A DNA stretch of 64,000 bases from an uncultured Aquimarina sp. (GCA_947495425.1 CANLYR010000019.1:1-64000), one strand, 5' to 3'. Counted from the first letter of the stretch, positions 47,157 through 56,332 are shown. The notes: generated by a model not told the origin, from the letters alone. Translations and numbers: made by a program.

Positions 47157-47190
47157 AAATATAGGCAACTTTGGTAGGTTGCCTATATTT
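47157..47190. terminator. Hairpin between convergent lipoprotein genes
   Basis: Perfect 13-bp stem AAATATAGGCAAC with its complement and an 8-base loop. T-rich ends on both strands are short, but the position between two convergent stops fits a shared terminator. Confidence 0.55.
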
Positions 47191-47213
47191 CTCTATACAT
47201 TCAGTATACAGCA

Positions 47214-47714
47214 TCAATTCGCTGTATAGCTTTCAACAATAGTATGCGTTATGGGACCGAAGAAATTATCTTGTCTTTCTATTGTGAGGGTATCTTGCGT
47301 AAGTTCAATAATCTTATAGCTGCGAATAATATTGATGAAATTTTGTTGTAGCTCTGTTATTATGGTCTCATCCGAATTGAAGGTCCAAGAGCCTGCAAAT
47401 GTTTGTACATCTGATTCCTGACATCGTGTTGGACCTTGGTCAAATACCAAGTCACCATTAAAAAAATAAATTTTTTGGGCATCTTGTTCGCAAGGAAGCA
47501 TATCAGCATACCAATCTGAAACTTCGGGTCCACCGGTTACTCTGGCCCTTGCAGGATCTATTGTTTGCGCACTCAGTGTCCATATTTTGCCAACCAAGAG
47601 GGTTTGCCTGGTTTCTGGCAAGTTGTTGGTTGTGTTTTCACCAGAGTCTTCGTTACACGAAGTGAAGATATGAATCAATATAGACGTTACTAAGAGTATT
47701 TTAATGCTTTTCAT
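47214..47714 (-). CDS. Lipocalin-like lipoprotein
   Basis: A 166-residue lipoprotein (lipobox IFTSC, Cys20). The pattern GKIWTLSAQTIDPA, then DGD-like YFFNGDLVFDQG, GSWTFNSDETIITE and IIELTQDTLTIE is that of lipocalin-like domains common in Bacteroidota. A pair of Cys (LPCEQD and TRCQES) may form a disulfide. It is the last gene of the sigma/FecR/STN operon, 54 bases after the previous stop. Confidence 0.72.
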   Translation of the reverse strand: MKSIKILLVTSILIHIFTSCNEDSGENTTNNLPETRQTLLVGKIWTLSAQTIDPARARVTGGPEVSDWYADMLPCEQDAQKIYFFNGDLVFDQGPTRCQESDVQTFAGSWTFNSDETIITELQQNFINIIRSYKIIELTQDTLTIERQDNFFGPITHTIVESYTAN

Positions 47715-47768
47715 TACAACTGGATTATTTCATCTATGCTCAAAAATATAAATATTTGGTGATTGCCA

Positions 47769-49094
47769 TTACATATAAGTAAAAATTGGAGCAAAAATTA
47801 TACCTATACCAGCCTGAATTCTATTTTGTGATACCGGTGCATCATTTTCATACAGTGAAAAAAATTGGTAACTTATTTCTGGTCCAATAATAATTTTCCA
47901 ATGATCACTCCACTTGGTCACTATTCTGAAAGAAATAAAAGCCGAAGTATTCCATTTTCTTACTCTTGTTGTTTTCGTTTCGATAGGAGTAAAATTTCGA
48001 TCAAAATATGGAGATAGATCAGGATTAGAAGCGCTATTCGAATTCAGATTTGTAAAAAGTTGATCTTGATAGACTCTATACAATTTTGAAACATCACTCT
48101 GCACCAATCTTTGTAAACTTATACCCGACTGGATAAAATAATTAAACTTAGGTTTTAGGATTTTAAAACCTAGCGTAGCAGGAATTTCAGCGAACATAAA
48201 ATTTTCATTATATGATGTGCTTTGAGTTAAGATAGTATTGGGAAATACCGTATTTACAAAATAATTTGTGTGGATTCCGGTTTTTTGAAGATACGAAAAA
48301 TGAAAACCCAAACTGGTAACTGTGGTTTCAGCTTCAAAATAGAGATCACCTCCAATTGCTAAGGATACATCTGGGATAGCATTTTTATTGAAATCTCTAT
48401 TTCTTGTTTCTGAAGAAAATGTCCAAAAAACTGAAGAAATTTTTGCAGAAAAACCATAGGTAAGCTCAACATTTTTCATAGAGAGCTTAGGAAATTTTAA
48501 TGTTTTCTTTCTTCTCTTTTTTGTAGCGATATTTAGAGAATCTTTAAATTTTATCGATAAAGAGTCCGTTTTAATAGTGTCTGTAACTGCCAGGTTAGGG
48601 TTGGCTTTATAGGATTGATAATACTTGGTCAGTCTTTTTAATAGATCATCTATATCTATAAAATTGCCCTTACCTTTTGTATTAGAACTATATTCGGATA
48701 TAGTAGGTAGATAAAAGGATTGTATATGTTTATCTTTAATTTCTTCTAAGATTTCGATGTTTTTCTTTCTGATTAGTATGATTTGATCTTCATAATCTAT
48801 AAAATCAATTACTGTATTTTTGAAGACAGTTTCCAGTAAGAAATCCAAACGCTCTTCCCGAGCGGTGAGTGAGATTTTTTTTTGTAAAGGAATTTCACTG
48901 TCTATATATGAAAAACTGAATGGATAGTTTTCTTCTAAGGTTAAAAGTAGAGTTTCTATGGTTTTATTCTCTACGTGTATAGAAACAAGACTAGCTAGTA
49001 TCGTTGTATTTGATTTATTTTCAACTTCCTGACCATAGGTAGCCAAGATTTTTAAAAGAAATATAGGAATTAATAAATAGGCTTTGTATTTCAA
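47769..49094 (-). CDS. STN-domain outer-membrane beta-barrel protein
   Basis: A 441-residue protein with a signal peptide (ending ATYGQ), then an STN (secretin/TonB short N-terminal) domain at residues 36-110 (SIHVENKTIETLLLTLEENY to DYEDQIILIRKK). A low-complexity linker of about 80 residues follows, and then a C-terminal beta-barrel-like part beginning NVELTYGFSAKISS and ending IGIIFAPIFTYM. STN domains usually sit on TonB-dependent receptors or secretins and signal to FecR-type anti-sigma factors; here the barrel is far too small for a receptor and no plug domain is visible. It follows fecR by 17 bases. Confidence 0.8.
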   Translation of the reverse strand: MKYKAYLLIPIFLLKILATYGQEVENKSNTTILASLVSIHVENKTIETLLLTLEENYPFSFSYIDSEIPLQKKISLTAREERLDFLLETVFKNTVIDFIDYEDQIILIRKKNIEILEEIKDKHIQSFYLPTISEYSSNTKGKGNFIDIDDLLKRLTKYYQSYKANPNLAVTDTIKTDSLSIKFKDSLNIATKKRRKKTLKFPKLSMKNVELTYGFSAKISSVFWTFSSETRNRDFNKNAIPDVSLAIGGDLYFEAETTVTSLGFHFSYLQKTGIHTNYFVNTVFPNTILTQSTSYNENFMFAEIPATLGFKILKPKFNYFIQSGISLQRLVQSDVSKLYRVYQDQLFTNLNSNSASNPDLSPYFDRNFTPIETKTTRVRKWNTSAFISFRIVTKWSDHWKIIIGPEISYQFFSLYENDAPVSQNRIQAGIGIIFAPIFTYM

Positions 49095-49111
49095 ATCAAA
49101 ATAATCAAAAA

Positions 49112-50143
49112 TTAATTAGCACAGCTACTGTTTCCAGTAATTACAAAAGTATTATTTTTCTTTTCAAGTTGCGAACCCAAGGTGATGCTAAGTATACTCA
49201 AAACTTTTTCTGGAGTAGCATTTTTGAATGTACCGGTATAGCTGCAATTTAATAGCATTGGATTTTGCACCTCGATCTTAGCATCATAATTTTCTTTTAA
49301 ATCTTGCATAAGCATACCAATACTGGTGTTTTTATAACTCAAGTTACCTGTTTTCCAGGCAAATTGGTTAGGAGACTTTTTTAATGATACTATTCCCGTA
49401 GTGTTTATTATAAAATTTTGACCGGGAATGATATTTTTTGTTATACCTGTTTTTAGGTGTGTTATCGTTACTGATCCCTCAATCAATGTGATTTTGTCGT
49501 TATCCTTTTGTGAAGACATCATAAAAGAAGTACCAGTTACCTGAATTCTGCTATGTTTTCCCTGAACTATAAACGGTCGTTTTGGATCTTTTGCTACATC
49601 AAAAAACACATTTCCGTTTAGATTGACCATTCGATTGCCCTGATTAGTAATAGTAAAGTCTACTTGGCTTTCCTTTTGCATAGTTATAGTACTCTTGTCT
49701 CGTAATATTACGTTTTTTAATTGGTTTTCTGAAGTAAAGGTTTCTGACATAGGAGCATCAACTATGTTGAGATTCTCTTTTTTTTGTTGATTAATTTTTC
49801 TAAGTACAGAATCATTGTTAACTAATTCCTTTTCATTCTCTTTATTCTTTGGTATTGCCTGCTTTTTCTGGGTAATTGAATCTCTTTTTCCTTCAACAAC
49901 TACTTTTGGAGAATTTGTATGGTCTAGCTTTTCATCCTTTGTGGTATAATTAAGTATTGATCCAATCCCTAATAGTATGATAATCATTGCAGCAGTGCTA
50001 TACCATATCTTGCGATTTGAAGAGTGTTGATGGTGTATAGTGCCATTGTAGATATTGTCAAACATATCCTTTGATGGCTCTACCTTATTGTTTTTAAATC
50101 TGGTCTGTAAAAACTTTTTTAATTGATCTTCATCATGTTTCAT
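49112..50143 (-). CDS. FecR-type anti-sigma factor
   Basis: A 343-residue single-span protein. The cytosolic N-terminus of about 45 residues would bind the sigma factor; one helix (residues 46-63, STAAMIIILLGIGSIL) crosses the membrane. The periplasmic FecR domain has TMQKESQVDFTITNQGNRM, VNLNGNVFFDVAKDPKRPF and VTGTSFMM, and the last 80 residues form a DUF4974 domain (LSYKNTSIGMLMQDLKENYD). It lies 10 bases after the sigma gene. A Lys/Glu-rich linker sits between helix and FecR domain. Confidence 0.9.
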   Translation of the reverse strand: MKHDEDQLKKFLQTRFKNNKVEPSKDMFDNIYNGTIHHQHSSNRKIWYSTAAMIIILLGIGSILNYTTKDEKLDHTNSPKVVVEGKRDSITQKKQAIPKNKENEKELVNNDSVLRKINQQKKENLNIVDAPMSETFTSENQLKNVILRDKSTITMQKESQVDFTITNQGNRMVNLNGNVFFDVAKDPKRPFIVQGKHSRIQVTGTSFMMSSQKDNDKITLIEGSVTITHLKTGITKNIIPGQNFIINTTGIVSLKKSPNQFAWKTGNLSYKNTSIGMLMQDLKENYDAKIEVQNPMLLNCSYTGTFKNATPEKVLSILSITLGSQLEKKNNTFVITGNSSCAN

Positions 50144-50153
50144 TCCAACAGTC

Positions 50154-50720
50154 TTAAAAATGTGTGATATTATATTTCTTTATATCTTCGAGTAATTTTT
50201 TTTTCGCTCTGGTATAATTAGATCTGGATGTACTTTCTTTAATGTTCAACATTTTACCAATTTCTTTGTGCGAATATCCTTCGATAGCATATAGGTTTAG
50301 CACATATCTATATTGCTCTGGCAAATTAGTGATTAGGGTTCTCAATTTTTCAAGGGATAGTTCTTTTGTCAATGTATCCGTTTCATCATGATAAACAGCT
50401 TGTTTTTCTTTATTGTAGATTGAATTTTCGTGATCTATACATATTGTTTTTTTATTTTTATTCCAATGATCGATAGCACAGTTTATAACTATACGTTCTA
50501 TCCAGCTTCCTAAAACTCCTTTGTGATTATATTTATGAATATTCCTAAATACTTTTATAAAAGCCTCTTGAACAATATCTTCTGCGTCAGTCTGGTTTTT
50601 GCAGTATCGCATACTTACGGCTATCATTCGTGATACATAGGCGGTATAGATTTTTTGCATAGCATCTCGGTTATTGGCCCTACATGCAATAACAAGTTCG
50701 TCTTGCTCTTCTTTATTCAT
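50154..50720 (-). CDS. ECF (FecI/RpoE-like) sigma-70 factor
   Basis: A 188-residue extracytoplasmic-function sigma factor with region 2 (RMIAVSMRYCKNQTDAEDIVQEAFIKVF split over its helices, then GVLGSWIERIVINCAIDHW) and region 4 (LPEQYRYVLNLYAIEGYSHKEIG). Kept inactive by the FecR protein encoded 10 bases downstream, in the usual scheme. A CGCAGCG motif 52 bases before its ATG matches those before two nearby lipoprotein operons, suggesting autoregulation. Confidence 0.93.
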   Translation of the reverse strand: MNKEEQDELVIACRANNRDAMQKIYTAYVSRMIAVSMRYCKNQTDAEDIVQEAFIKVFRNIHKYNHKGVLGSWIERIVINCAIDHWNKNKKTICIDHENSIYNKEKQAVYHDETDTLTKELSLEKLRTLITNLPEQYRYVLNLYAIEGYSHKEIGKMLNIKESTSRSNYTRAKKKLLEDIKKYNITHF

Positions 50721-50772
50721 ACACTAGTACTCGTACTTTGTCTCATCTATTTAAACTAAGATTTTTCTAATT

Positions 50773-50779
50773 CGCTGCG
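50773..50779 (-). promoter_or_regulatory. CGCAGCG motif, site C
   Basis: Minus-strand CACGCAGCGAA, same core as sites A and B, 52 bases before the sigma factor ATG. The flanking arms are not palindromic here. No TAnnTTTG element follows. Confidence 0.45.
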
Positions 50780-50829
50780 TGTATTCAATTTTTTTTAAGC
50801 TAAATAAAAATGAAGACTTATATCAATTC

Positions 50830-50840
50830 AACGCAGCGTT
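50830..50840 (+). promoter_or_regulatory. CGCAGCG palindrome, site B
   Basis: AACGCAGCGTT, identical to site A, 46 bases before the lipoprotein ATG at 50887 and 50 bases from the divergent site C. CTGTTTTAT follows 14 bases after the core. Confidence 0.5.
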
Positions 50841-50886
50841 TTTTAAAAGTAACTGTTTTATGTATATAACATGATAAAATAACAAA

Positions 50887-51576
50887 ATGAAAACTAATTT
50901 TTTCAACAAAGTACTACTTGTCTTTTTAATTTTTGGTATCGCAAGTTGCGAATCAGAGGATTCTGAAAACGTAAATCAGGATAGAATTTATGGAGCTTAT
51001 GAATTATTTTACGATCAAACCGAAAATACGACATATGCCAAAACCACTTTTACATTTGGAAATTTAACGGGTACACGTTTAGAATTATCAGAAGGAGCTA
51101 GTATATTTTTTAATGAGACTGCTGTACCCTTCAATACTATTGGAGGATTCTATGAATTAAAGTTAGCAGGATTAGTTAATAGTGGAACCTTTACATACAC
51201 CGATTTGAACGGTGAAATATTTACAAATTCAATTACACTTAGGTCTATTGCTTTTCCAGAAAATGTCCCCACTACTCTTGATCGATCACAATCTTATGAT
51301 ATCATCTGGGAAGGGGGCGATGTAGCTGGAGGATTATCCTCTGTAGTTGCTACGGTTGTACCTAATAATTTGCAGCAAACTAAAATTTTTGCACAAGGAA
51401 ATGAAGGAGCTACCTCTGTAGTTCTTACATCTGGGGTATTACAGGAGATTGAGCCTCAGGCAGGGACTCTTGTGCTAGAACGATTTGATATCGCCGAAGC
51501 AGAAGACGTAACGTCTGCAGGTGGATTAATAACAGGCAGATACAGACCGACAGTACTTTCTGTTGTTATCGAATAG
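50887..51576 (+). CDS. Hypothetical lipoprotein, 229 aa
   Basis: Lipobox GIASC (Cys21) followed by ESEDSEN, an acidic stretch compatible with surface export. The mature part is beta-rich, Gly/Thr-rich and Cys-free, with no motif that I know. First gene of the operon divergent from the sigma factor; the barrel gene follows after 39 bases. Likely a regulon member of the ECF sigma factor by position. Confidence 0.78.
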   Translation: MKTNFFNKVLLVFLIFGIASCESEDSENVNQDRIYGAYELFYDQTENTTYAKTTFTFGNLTGTRLELSEGASIFFNETAVPFNTIGGFYELKLAGLVNSGTFTYTDLNGEIFTNSITLRSIAFPENVPTTLDRSQSYDIIWEGGDVAGGLSSVVATVVPNNLQQTKIFAQGNEGATSVVLTSGVLQEIEPQAGTLVLERFDIAEAEDVTSAGGLITGRYRPTVLSVVIE

Positions 51577-51615
51577 ATACTACATAATTCAATTATTTTC
51601 CTTAAAATGTATACT

Positions 51616-52291
51616 ATGAAATTTCATAATTTTATCTTGATAATAGTAATCACGTTATTAATTAATGCGATGTACTCTCAAGACAATCTAAGAATCGGTA
51701 TTCGGGGAGGGTTTAATTTGAGTAACCAGAATATTACCACAACATTTTTCGATTTGGAGGGTGGACACTGAGGCCAAATTGGGATTACAAATGGGAATCG
51801 TAATATATGCGCCTTTCAAAAACTCTGATTTTGCCATTCAGCCTGCTTTATTATTCAAAGGTAAAGGATATCGATTTGATGAGAATACCATTTTTTTTGA
51901 TGTTGAGGTAACTTCGAGTCCTTTATATTTTCATATTCCCATACCCATCGTTTATAATTTCAATATAGGAAAAACCAGTTTATTTGCAGGAGCTGGTCTT
52001 TACATGAGCTATGGGATAGGAGGTGAGGTAGATACAAAAGGTGATGTAGGGGACTTGGACTTTTTTACCGATAGTGATATTGAATGGGGAAATGAACGAG
52101 GAGAAGATACCTACAGCCCATTTGATTGGGGAGCGGTTTTTGCAGTAGGTCTACGAGTGACGCCTTCTCTTCAGCTAGATCTATCCTATGAAGCTGGAAT
52201 ACGAAATATAGCACCTGAAGGCGATGAAGATAATTCAGTTAACAACAATTCTTTTGGTATTAATCTAACCTATTTCTTTACATCAAAATAA
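51616..52291 (+). pseudogene. Outer-membrane beta-barrel (porin family) gene with a frameshift
   Basis: The ATG at 51616 opens a frame with a signal peptide (ending NAMYSQ) and barrel start IGIRGGFNLSNQNI, which stops at TGA 51769. The rest (from about 51761: DTEAKLGLQMGI to INLTYFFTSK) lies in another frame. Removing one G from the GGG in GGAGGGTGG near 51758-51762 joins DLE to VDTEAK without interruption, restoring a protein of about 225 residues. A one-base insertion or sequencing error is the simplest reading. The downstream frame alone could start at GTG 51761 but would lack the signal peptide. Confidence 0.75.
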
Positions 52292-52298
52292 CTTATAC

Positions 52299-54023
52299 AT
52301 GAAGAATTTTATATTACTCATAGGGATGACCATTTTTTTCAACTCATGTTTGCCTACAGTTCCTTCCTATCCCTTTGAAGAATCTGAAAAGCTGGAAAAT
52401 GAAGCAAAAAAGTTATCCGATCGATTAGAAAAATATATTAAAGAGTGGTATCGAGGAGAAGTGTCTGGCAAACTTCCAGAATCGCTATTGCCAAAAGGAT
52501 ATGATTATAATAAATTTAAAGATATTACATTGGTTAAATATGAAGATATCGATAGAACACAACAATGGGTATTGAGGCCTGCTCATGATATTAATTTTCA
52601 AAAATTATATGGAAGTTTTCCCGATCCCCATTGCACATATTTGGTTGCTCCTATTATGTATGCTCCGTTTGGAGCAGAATTACATATAAAGGGAGAGTTT
52701 CCATACTGTCGTTTTTTTGATATTCAAATACCGCCCTCCTTTTATGCCACCGAATATAGATATGATCAATGGTCTGGAAAGGGAGAAGTATCTATAGTCG
52801 ATGTTGATATAGAACCAGAGCCTGGACATACAAACCCATTTAGAAAGGGGGCTAACCGAATGGCAAAGCAACGAAGTTATGAAGTAGTTTATAAAATGGC
52901 CATGGGTAATCCAACGCAACTTGATCCATCTCACTCACCTCCTTATCGCGGTAAAGGTAACGTGCGCTACGGGAGTGGTATTCAGATTCAGGGACCATGG
53001 GGACTAGATACCAAAAGTGGCCATGGTCGGGGTATTTGGGATTTTGGAGATGTATGGTTGCGTTACTTTGGTGTTGATCATACTAAAATGCCCGAAGCAG
53101 GCGTAAATTTACCTGAAATGTACTTTGAGTTACCATCGGGTGAAAAATTTTATATCATGGCTAATTTTGATGGTTTAATTGAAAAGTCTGAGACTACGAT
53201 GCCTAATAGAATAAAAGGAAATTACGACCCGCCCCAATACAATAGTTATAACTCCGGGTGGGATAAACAGTTCGGTATATTTCTGCAAATAGCTACTGGT
53301 GGAGCCAAAGCGTTATTTAAAAACAACGAATCAGATAAAGAATATATTCGTAACCTAGACAAAGGAGTTAATGGTAGAGGCGAGGATATGCCAGTTCCAG
53401 CTAGTCTAGAACCTCATGCTACAGGCTGTAATTATACGGGATATTTGACTTCTGGGATGTCTCTCAAGAAAGGGAAAGTGTTTGTGTTGACCGGTAAATT
53501 ACCAACTTTTCCTGATACCAGAAGGGGTGCGCAAACTATGACAACTGCACAGTGCAGATACTGGTCTCTAACTACGTATGATGCAGAGTTTCCTTTTTCG
53601 AAGATTGCAGGATTAGAGAATACATCGGTAATGGATGATGAAATTATTTTGGACGATTATAGGAATTATATAGTCGTATATTCTCGTCCTGAGGATCGTC
53701 CGAAAAATGCTAACAAAGAAAACGGAGTAACATGGATAAATTGGGGACATACCAATACCCAAGCCATTACGCTTCGCTGGATATCTGTTAGCCCAGATTG
53801 GGAGTTCGAATTTACGCCAAACGAACTAAACCTACCCTGGTCAAAAACCACTTGGAGCGGATCACAGTATGATAAAAGTATTATCGGTACCAACAAACCT
53901 GGTTTTCTTAAACAGTATCATCCTATAAAACATTATATGAGCAAGGAGCGTTTTGAAGCTCTAGGAAATACTATTACTTCAGAAAAAATTCCAAAATGGA
54001 AAACCAAAGAAGGCAATTTATGA
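52299..54023 (+). CDS. Large hypothetical lipoprotein, 574 aa
   Basis: Lipobox FFNSC (Cys17), then a short helical segment and a long beta-rich body. Segments such as YLVAPIMYAPFGAELHIKG, FPYCRFFDIQIPP, FVLTGKLPTFPDTRRG and TTAQCRYWSLTTYD recall uncharacterised proteins of other phyla with a similar RYWS segment, but I cannot name a family. Several Cys (His-Cys at PHCTYL, PYCRFF, TGCNYTG, AQCRYWS) could be paired. It starts 7 bases after the barrel gene, so all three genes are cotranscribed. It ends convergent with gpmI. Confidence 0.78.
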   Translation: MKNFILLIGMTIFFNSCLPTVPSYPFEESEKLENEAKKLSDRLEKYIKEWYRGEVSGKLPESLLPKGYDYNKFKDITLVKYEDIDRTQQWVLRPAHDINFQKLYGSFPDPHCTYLVAPIMYAPFGAELHIKGEFPYCRFFDIQIPPSFYATEYRYDQWSGKGEVSIVDVDIEPEPGHTNPFRKGANRMAKQRSYEVVYKMAMGNPTQLDPSHSPPYRGKGNVRYGSGIQIQGPWGLDTKSGHGRGIWDFGDVWLRYFGVDHTKMPEAGVNLPEMYFELPSGEKFYIMANFDGLIEKSETTMPNRIKGNYDPPQYNSYNSGWDKQFGIFLQIATGGAKALFKNNESDKEYIRNLDKGVNGRGEDMPVPASLEPHATGCNYTGYLTSGMSLKKGKVFVLTGKLPTFPDTRRGAQTMTTAQCRYWSLTTYDAEFPFSKIAGLENTSVMDDEIILDDYRNYIVVYSRPEDRPKNANKENGVTWINWGHTNTQAITLRWISVSPDWEFEFTPNELNLPWSKTTWSGSQYDKSIIGTNKPGFLKQYHPIKHYMSKERFEALGNTITSEKIPKWKTKEGNL

Positions 54024-54042
54024 CTTAAGAAAAAAAGTTGAT

Positions 54043-55563
54043 CTATTTTTCTAATAACGATTGTTGGGTCATGACTTCTGGTTGATTAACGCCCATTAGA
54101 TCTAAAATAGTCGGTGCTATATCTCCTAAAACCCCATCTTTTACTTCAATTTGATCGTTGTCTATCAAAATGAAAGGAACTGGATTAGTAGTGTGTGCTG
54201 TGTGGGGAGTACCATCGGGATTAATCATGGTTTCGCAATTTCCGTGATCAGCAATCAATAGGGTAGTATAGCCATTTTCCAGACCGGTTGTGACAACATC
54301 ATTTACACACGCATCTACAACTTCACATGCTTTTATCGCAGCTTCCATGACGCCTGTATGTCCAACCATATCTCCATTGGCAAAATTAAGACACACAAAA
54401 TCAACGTCTCCTTTTTGTAATTCATCGACTAGAGCATCTCTTAGTTCGTAAGCGCTCATTTCAGGCTGTAAATCATACGTAGCTACTTTTGGAGAATCAC
54501 GTAGTATTCTTGTTTCACCCAAAAAAGCTTCTTCCTGTCCACCGGAAAAGAAGAAAGTAACGTGGGGATATTTTTCGGTTTCTGCAATACGAATCTGTGT
54601 TTTACCTGCTTTAGATAGTACTTCACCTAGAGTCTCTGTTATGTTCTCTTTGTCGTATACTACTTTGATATTTTTAAAGGTGTCATCATAATTGGTCATG
54701 GTCACATAATACAGCGGAAGTTTATGCGTATTATATTCATGCATATCATTTTGAGATAGCATTTCTGTTAATTCTCTACCGCGATCCGTTCTAAAATTAA
54801 AGAAAATGACAACGTCATCTTCTTTTATAGTTGTTATAGGAACTCCATTTTCATGCATTATAATTGGCTTGATAAATTCGTCGGTTACATCATTGTTATA
54901 ATTTTCCTGAATACTTTGTACGATGCTATCACTTGCTGTTCCTGCTCCATGTACTAAAAGATCGTATGCGAGTTTCACACGTTCCCATCTTTTATCTCTA
55001 TCCATAGCATAGTATCTTCCAATCACAGAAGCTAACTTTCCTGTGGTTTGGATCATATGACCCTGAATGTCTTGTATATGGCCTTTGCCAGATTTAGGGT
55101 CTACGTCTCTGCCATCTGTAAATGCATGAAGGAAGACGTTTTTGAGGTCGTATGCATGCGCGACATCCAGTAATCCTTTGATGTGATTAATGTGTGAATG
55201 AACACCGCCATCACTAACTAAGCCAAGTAGATGGATGTTTTTATTCTTATCTTTTGCATGTTTGAATGCCTCAACAAGTGTGGATTCATCTTTTAACGTT
55301 TTCTTTTCAATAGCTAGATTGATCTTTGCTAAATCTTGATATACAATTCTACCAGCTCCCAGATTCATGTGGCCAACTTCACTGTTGCCCATTTGTCCGT
55401 CGGGTAGGCCTACATGAAGACCATCAGTTCGTAAGGCTGCATTAGGATATGTTGTATATAAACTGTCTACGAATGGAGTTTTGGCGTGGTCGATAGCAGA
55501 TACTTTTGGATCTGGAGAAGTACCCCATCCATCTAGAATCATCAAGATTACTTTCTTGTTCAT
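54043..55563 (-). CDS. gpmI: 2,3-bisphosphoglycerate-independent phosphoglycerate mutase
   Basis: Two-metal (Mn2+) glycolytic enzyme interconverting 3- and 2-phosphoglycerate. Alkaline-phosphatase-like motifs are complete: MILDGWG with the first metal Asp, QMGNSEVGHMNLGAGR with the catalytic Ser, HAFTDGRDVDPKSG, FFNFRTDRGREL, FANGDMVGHTG and IADHGNCETM. The 506-residue length is standard. It stands alone between the ECF-linked operon and the ankyrin genes. Confidence 0.97.
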   Translation of the reverse strand: MNKKVILMILDGWGTSPDPKVSAIDHAKTPFVDSLYTTYPNAALRTDGLHVGLPDGQMGNSEVGHMNLGAGRIVYQDLAKINLAIEKKTLKDESTLVEAFKHAKDKNKNIHLLGLVSDGGVHSHINHIKGLLDVAHAYDLKNVFLHAFTDGRDVDPKSGKGHIQDIQGHMIQTTGKLASVIGRYYAMDRDKRWERVKLAYDLLVHGAGTASDSIVQSIQENYNNDVTDEFIKPIIMHENGVPITTIKEDDVVIFFNFRTDRGRELTEMLSQNDMHEYNTHKLPLYYVTMTNYDDTFKNIKVVYDKENITETLGEVLSKAGKTQIRIAETEKYPHVTFFFSGGQEEAFLGETRILRDSPKVATYDLQPEMSAYELRDALVDELQKGDVDFVCLNFANGDMVGHTGVMEAAIKACEVVDACVNDVVTTGLENGYTTLLIADHGNCETMINPDGTPHTAHTTNPVPFILIDNDQIEVKDGVLGDIAPTILDLMGVNQPEVMTQQSLLEK

Positions 55564-55869
55564 AAAATGTTCTTAAATTAAAGTTTTGGTTGGTTTTGAA
55601 TAAAAGTCGCAAAAATTGAGATAAGATGTAAAGTTACAACTTCGAAAATAACCAGACAAAAACTTAGTATTATACCTACGTGATTTAAACCTTTTCTTAA
55701 TATTATGAGGAGGGGTTTTTTTGTGAAAATCTTAACGGATTTGTGTAATTAAGGTTAAAAATGAGTTATTCTTAAAATTTAATCGATTTTAGTCATAATA
55801 ATGTAATTTATTTGCCTTGTCAAATTTGACGACCACAAATCAATTTAAGAACTTAAAAATTTAGAAAAA

Positions 55870-56253
55870 ATGAAAAAGTTATTAGTTTTAGTAGTAGGTT
55901 TAACCTTCGGTATTGTTTCAGCGAATCATTCTGTAAATACGAATACAGTATATGAGGTAGTAAAAGTAGAAGCTCCTGCGGTTTCGCCTTTTTGTATTTC
56001 AATTGTAAAAGGAGATTACGAAATGGTAAAAAAAATGATTGAATTGGGTACAGAAGTCAATTCATCATCAGCAGGGATGACTCCTCTTATGTATGCTGCT
56101 CGTTATAACCGAGTAGATATCGTTGAGCTTCTGGTTAAAAATGGTGCAAAAATCAATGCAAAAAACAAAAAAGGGTTAACTGCAATAAAGTATGCAGAGC
56201 AATCTGGAGCTGATGAAGCTAAAGCTCTTTTATTAGCCCTTAAGAATAAATAG
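55870..56253 (+). CDS. Secreted ankyrin-repeat protein 1
   Basis: A 127-residue protein with a signal peptide (cleavage near IVSANHS) followed by about three ankyrin repeats from residue 38: SPFCISIVKGDYEMVKKMI, GMTPLMYAARYNRVDIVELL and GLTAIKYAEQSGADEAKALL. Ankyrin repeats bind other proteins; the partner is unknown. Its paralogue lies 220 bases downstream, with a terminator between. The 306-base upstream gap shows no strict TAnnTTTG element; TTTATTTG near 55808 is a near miss. Confidence 0.88.
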   Translation: MKKLLVLVVGLTFGIVSANHSVNTNTVYEVVKVEAPAVSPFCISIVKGDYEMVKKMIELGTEVNSSSAGMTPLMYAARYNRVDIVELLVKNGAKINAKNKKGLTAIKYAEQSGADEAKALLLALKNK

Positions 56254-56280
56254 TTGTTTGAGATTAACAAATAATGACAC

Positions 56281-56332
56281 ATCCGCTGTATCATCTACAT
56301 TATTATAAAATGGTACAGCGGATTTTTTTTTA
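56281..56332 (+). terminator. Terminator between the ankyrin genes
   Basis: 10-bp stem ATCCGCTGTA with its complement around a 23-base loop, followed by about ten T. Confidence 0.75.

Noticed and set aside
47211..47224. Possible fourth copy of the CGCAGCG motif (AATTCGCTG)
   Set aside because: Only part of the core matches and it overlaps the stop codon of a gene.
55800..55815. TTTATTTG as promoter of ankyrin gene 1
   Set aside because: It does not fit TAnnTTTG at the second base, so I did not call it.
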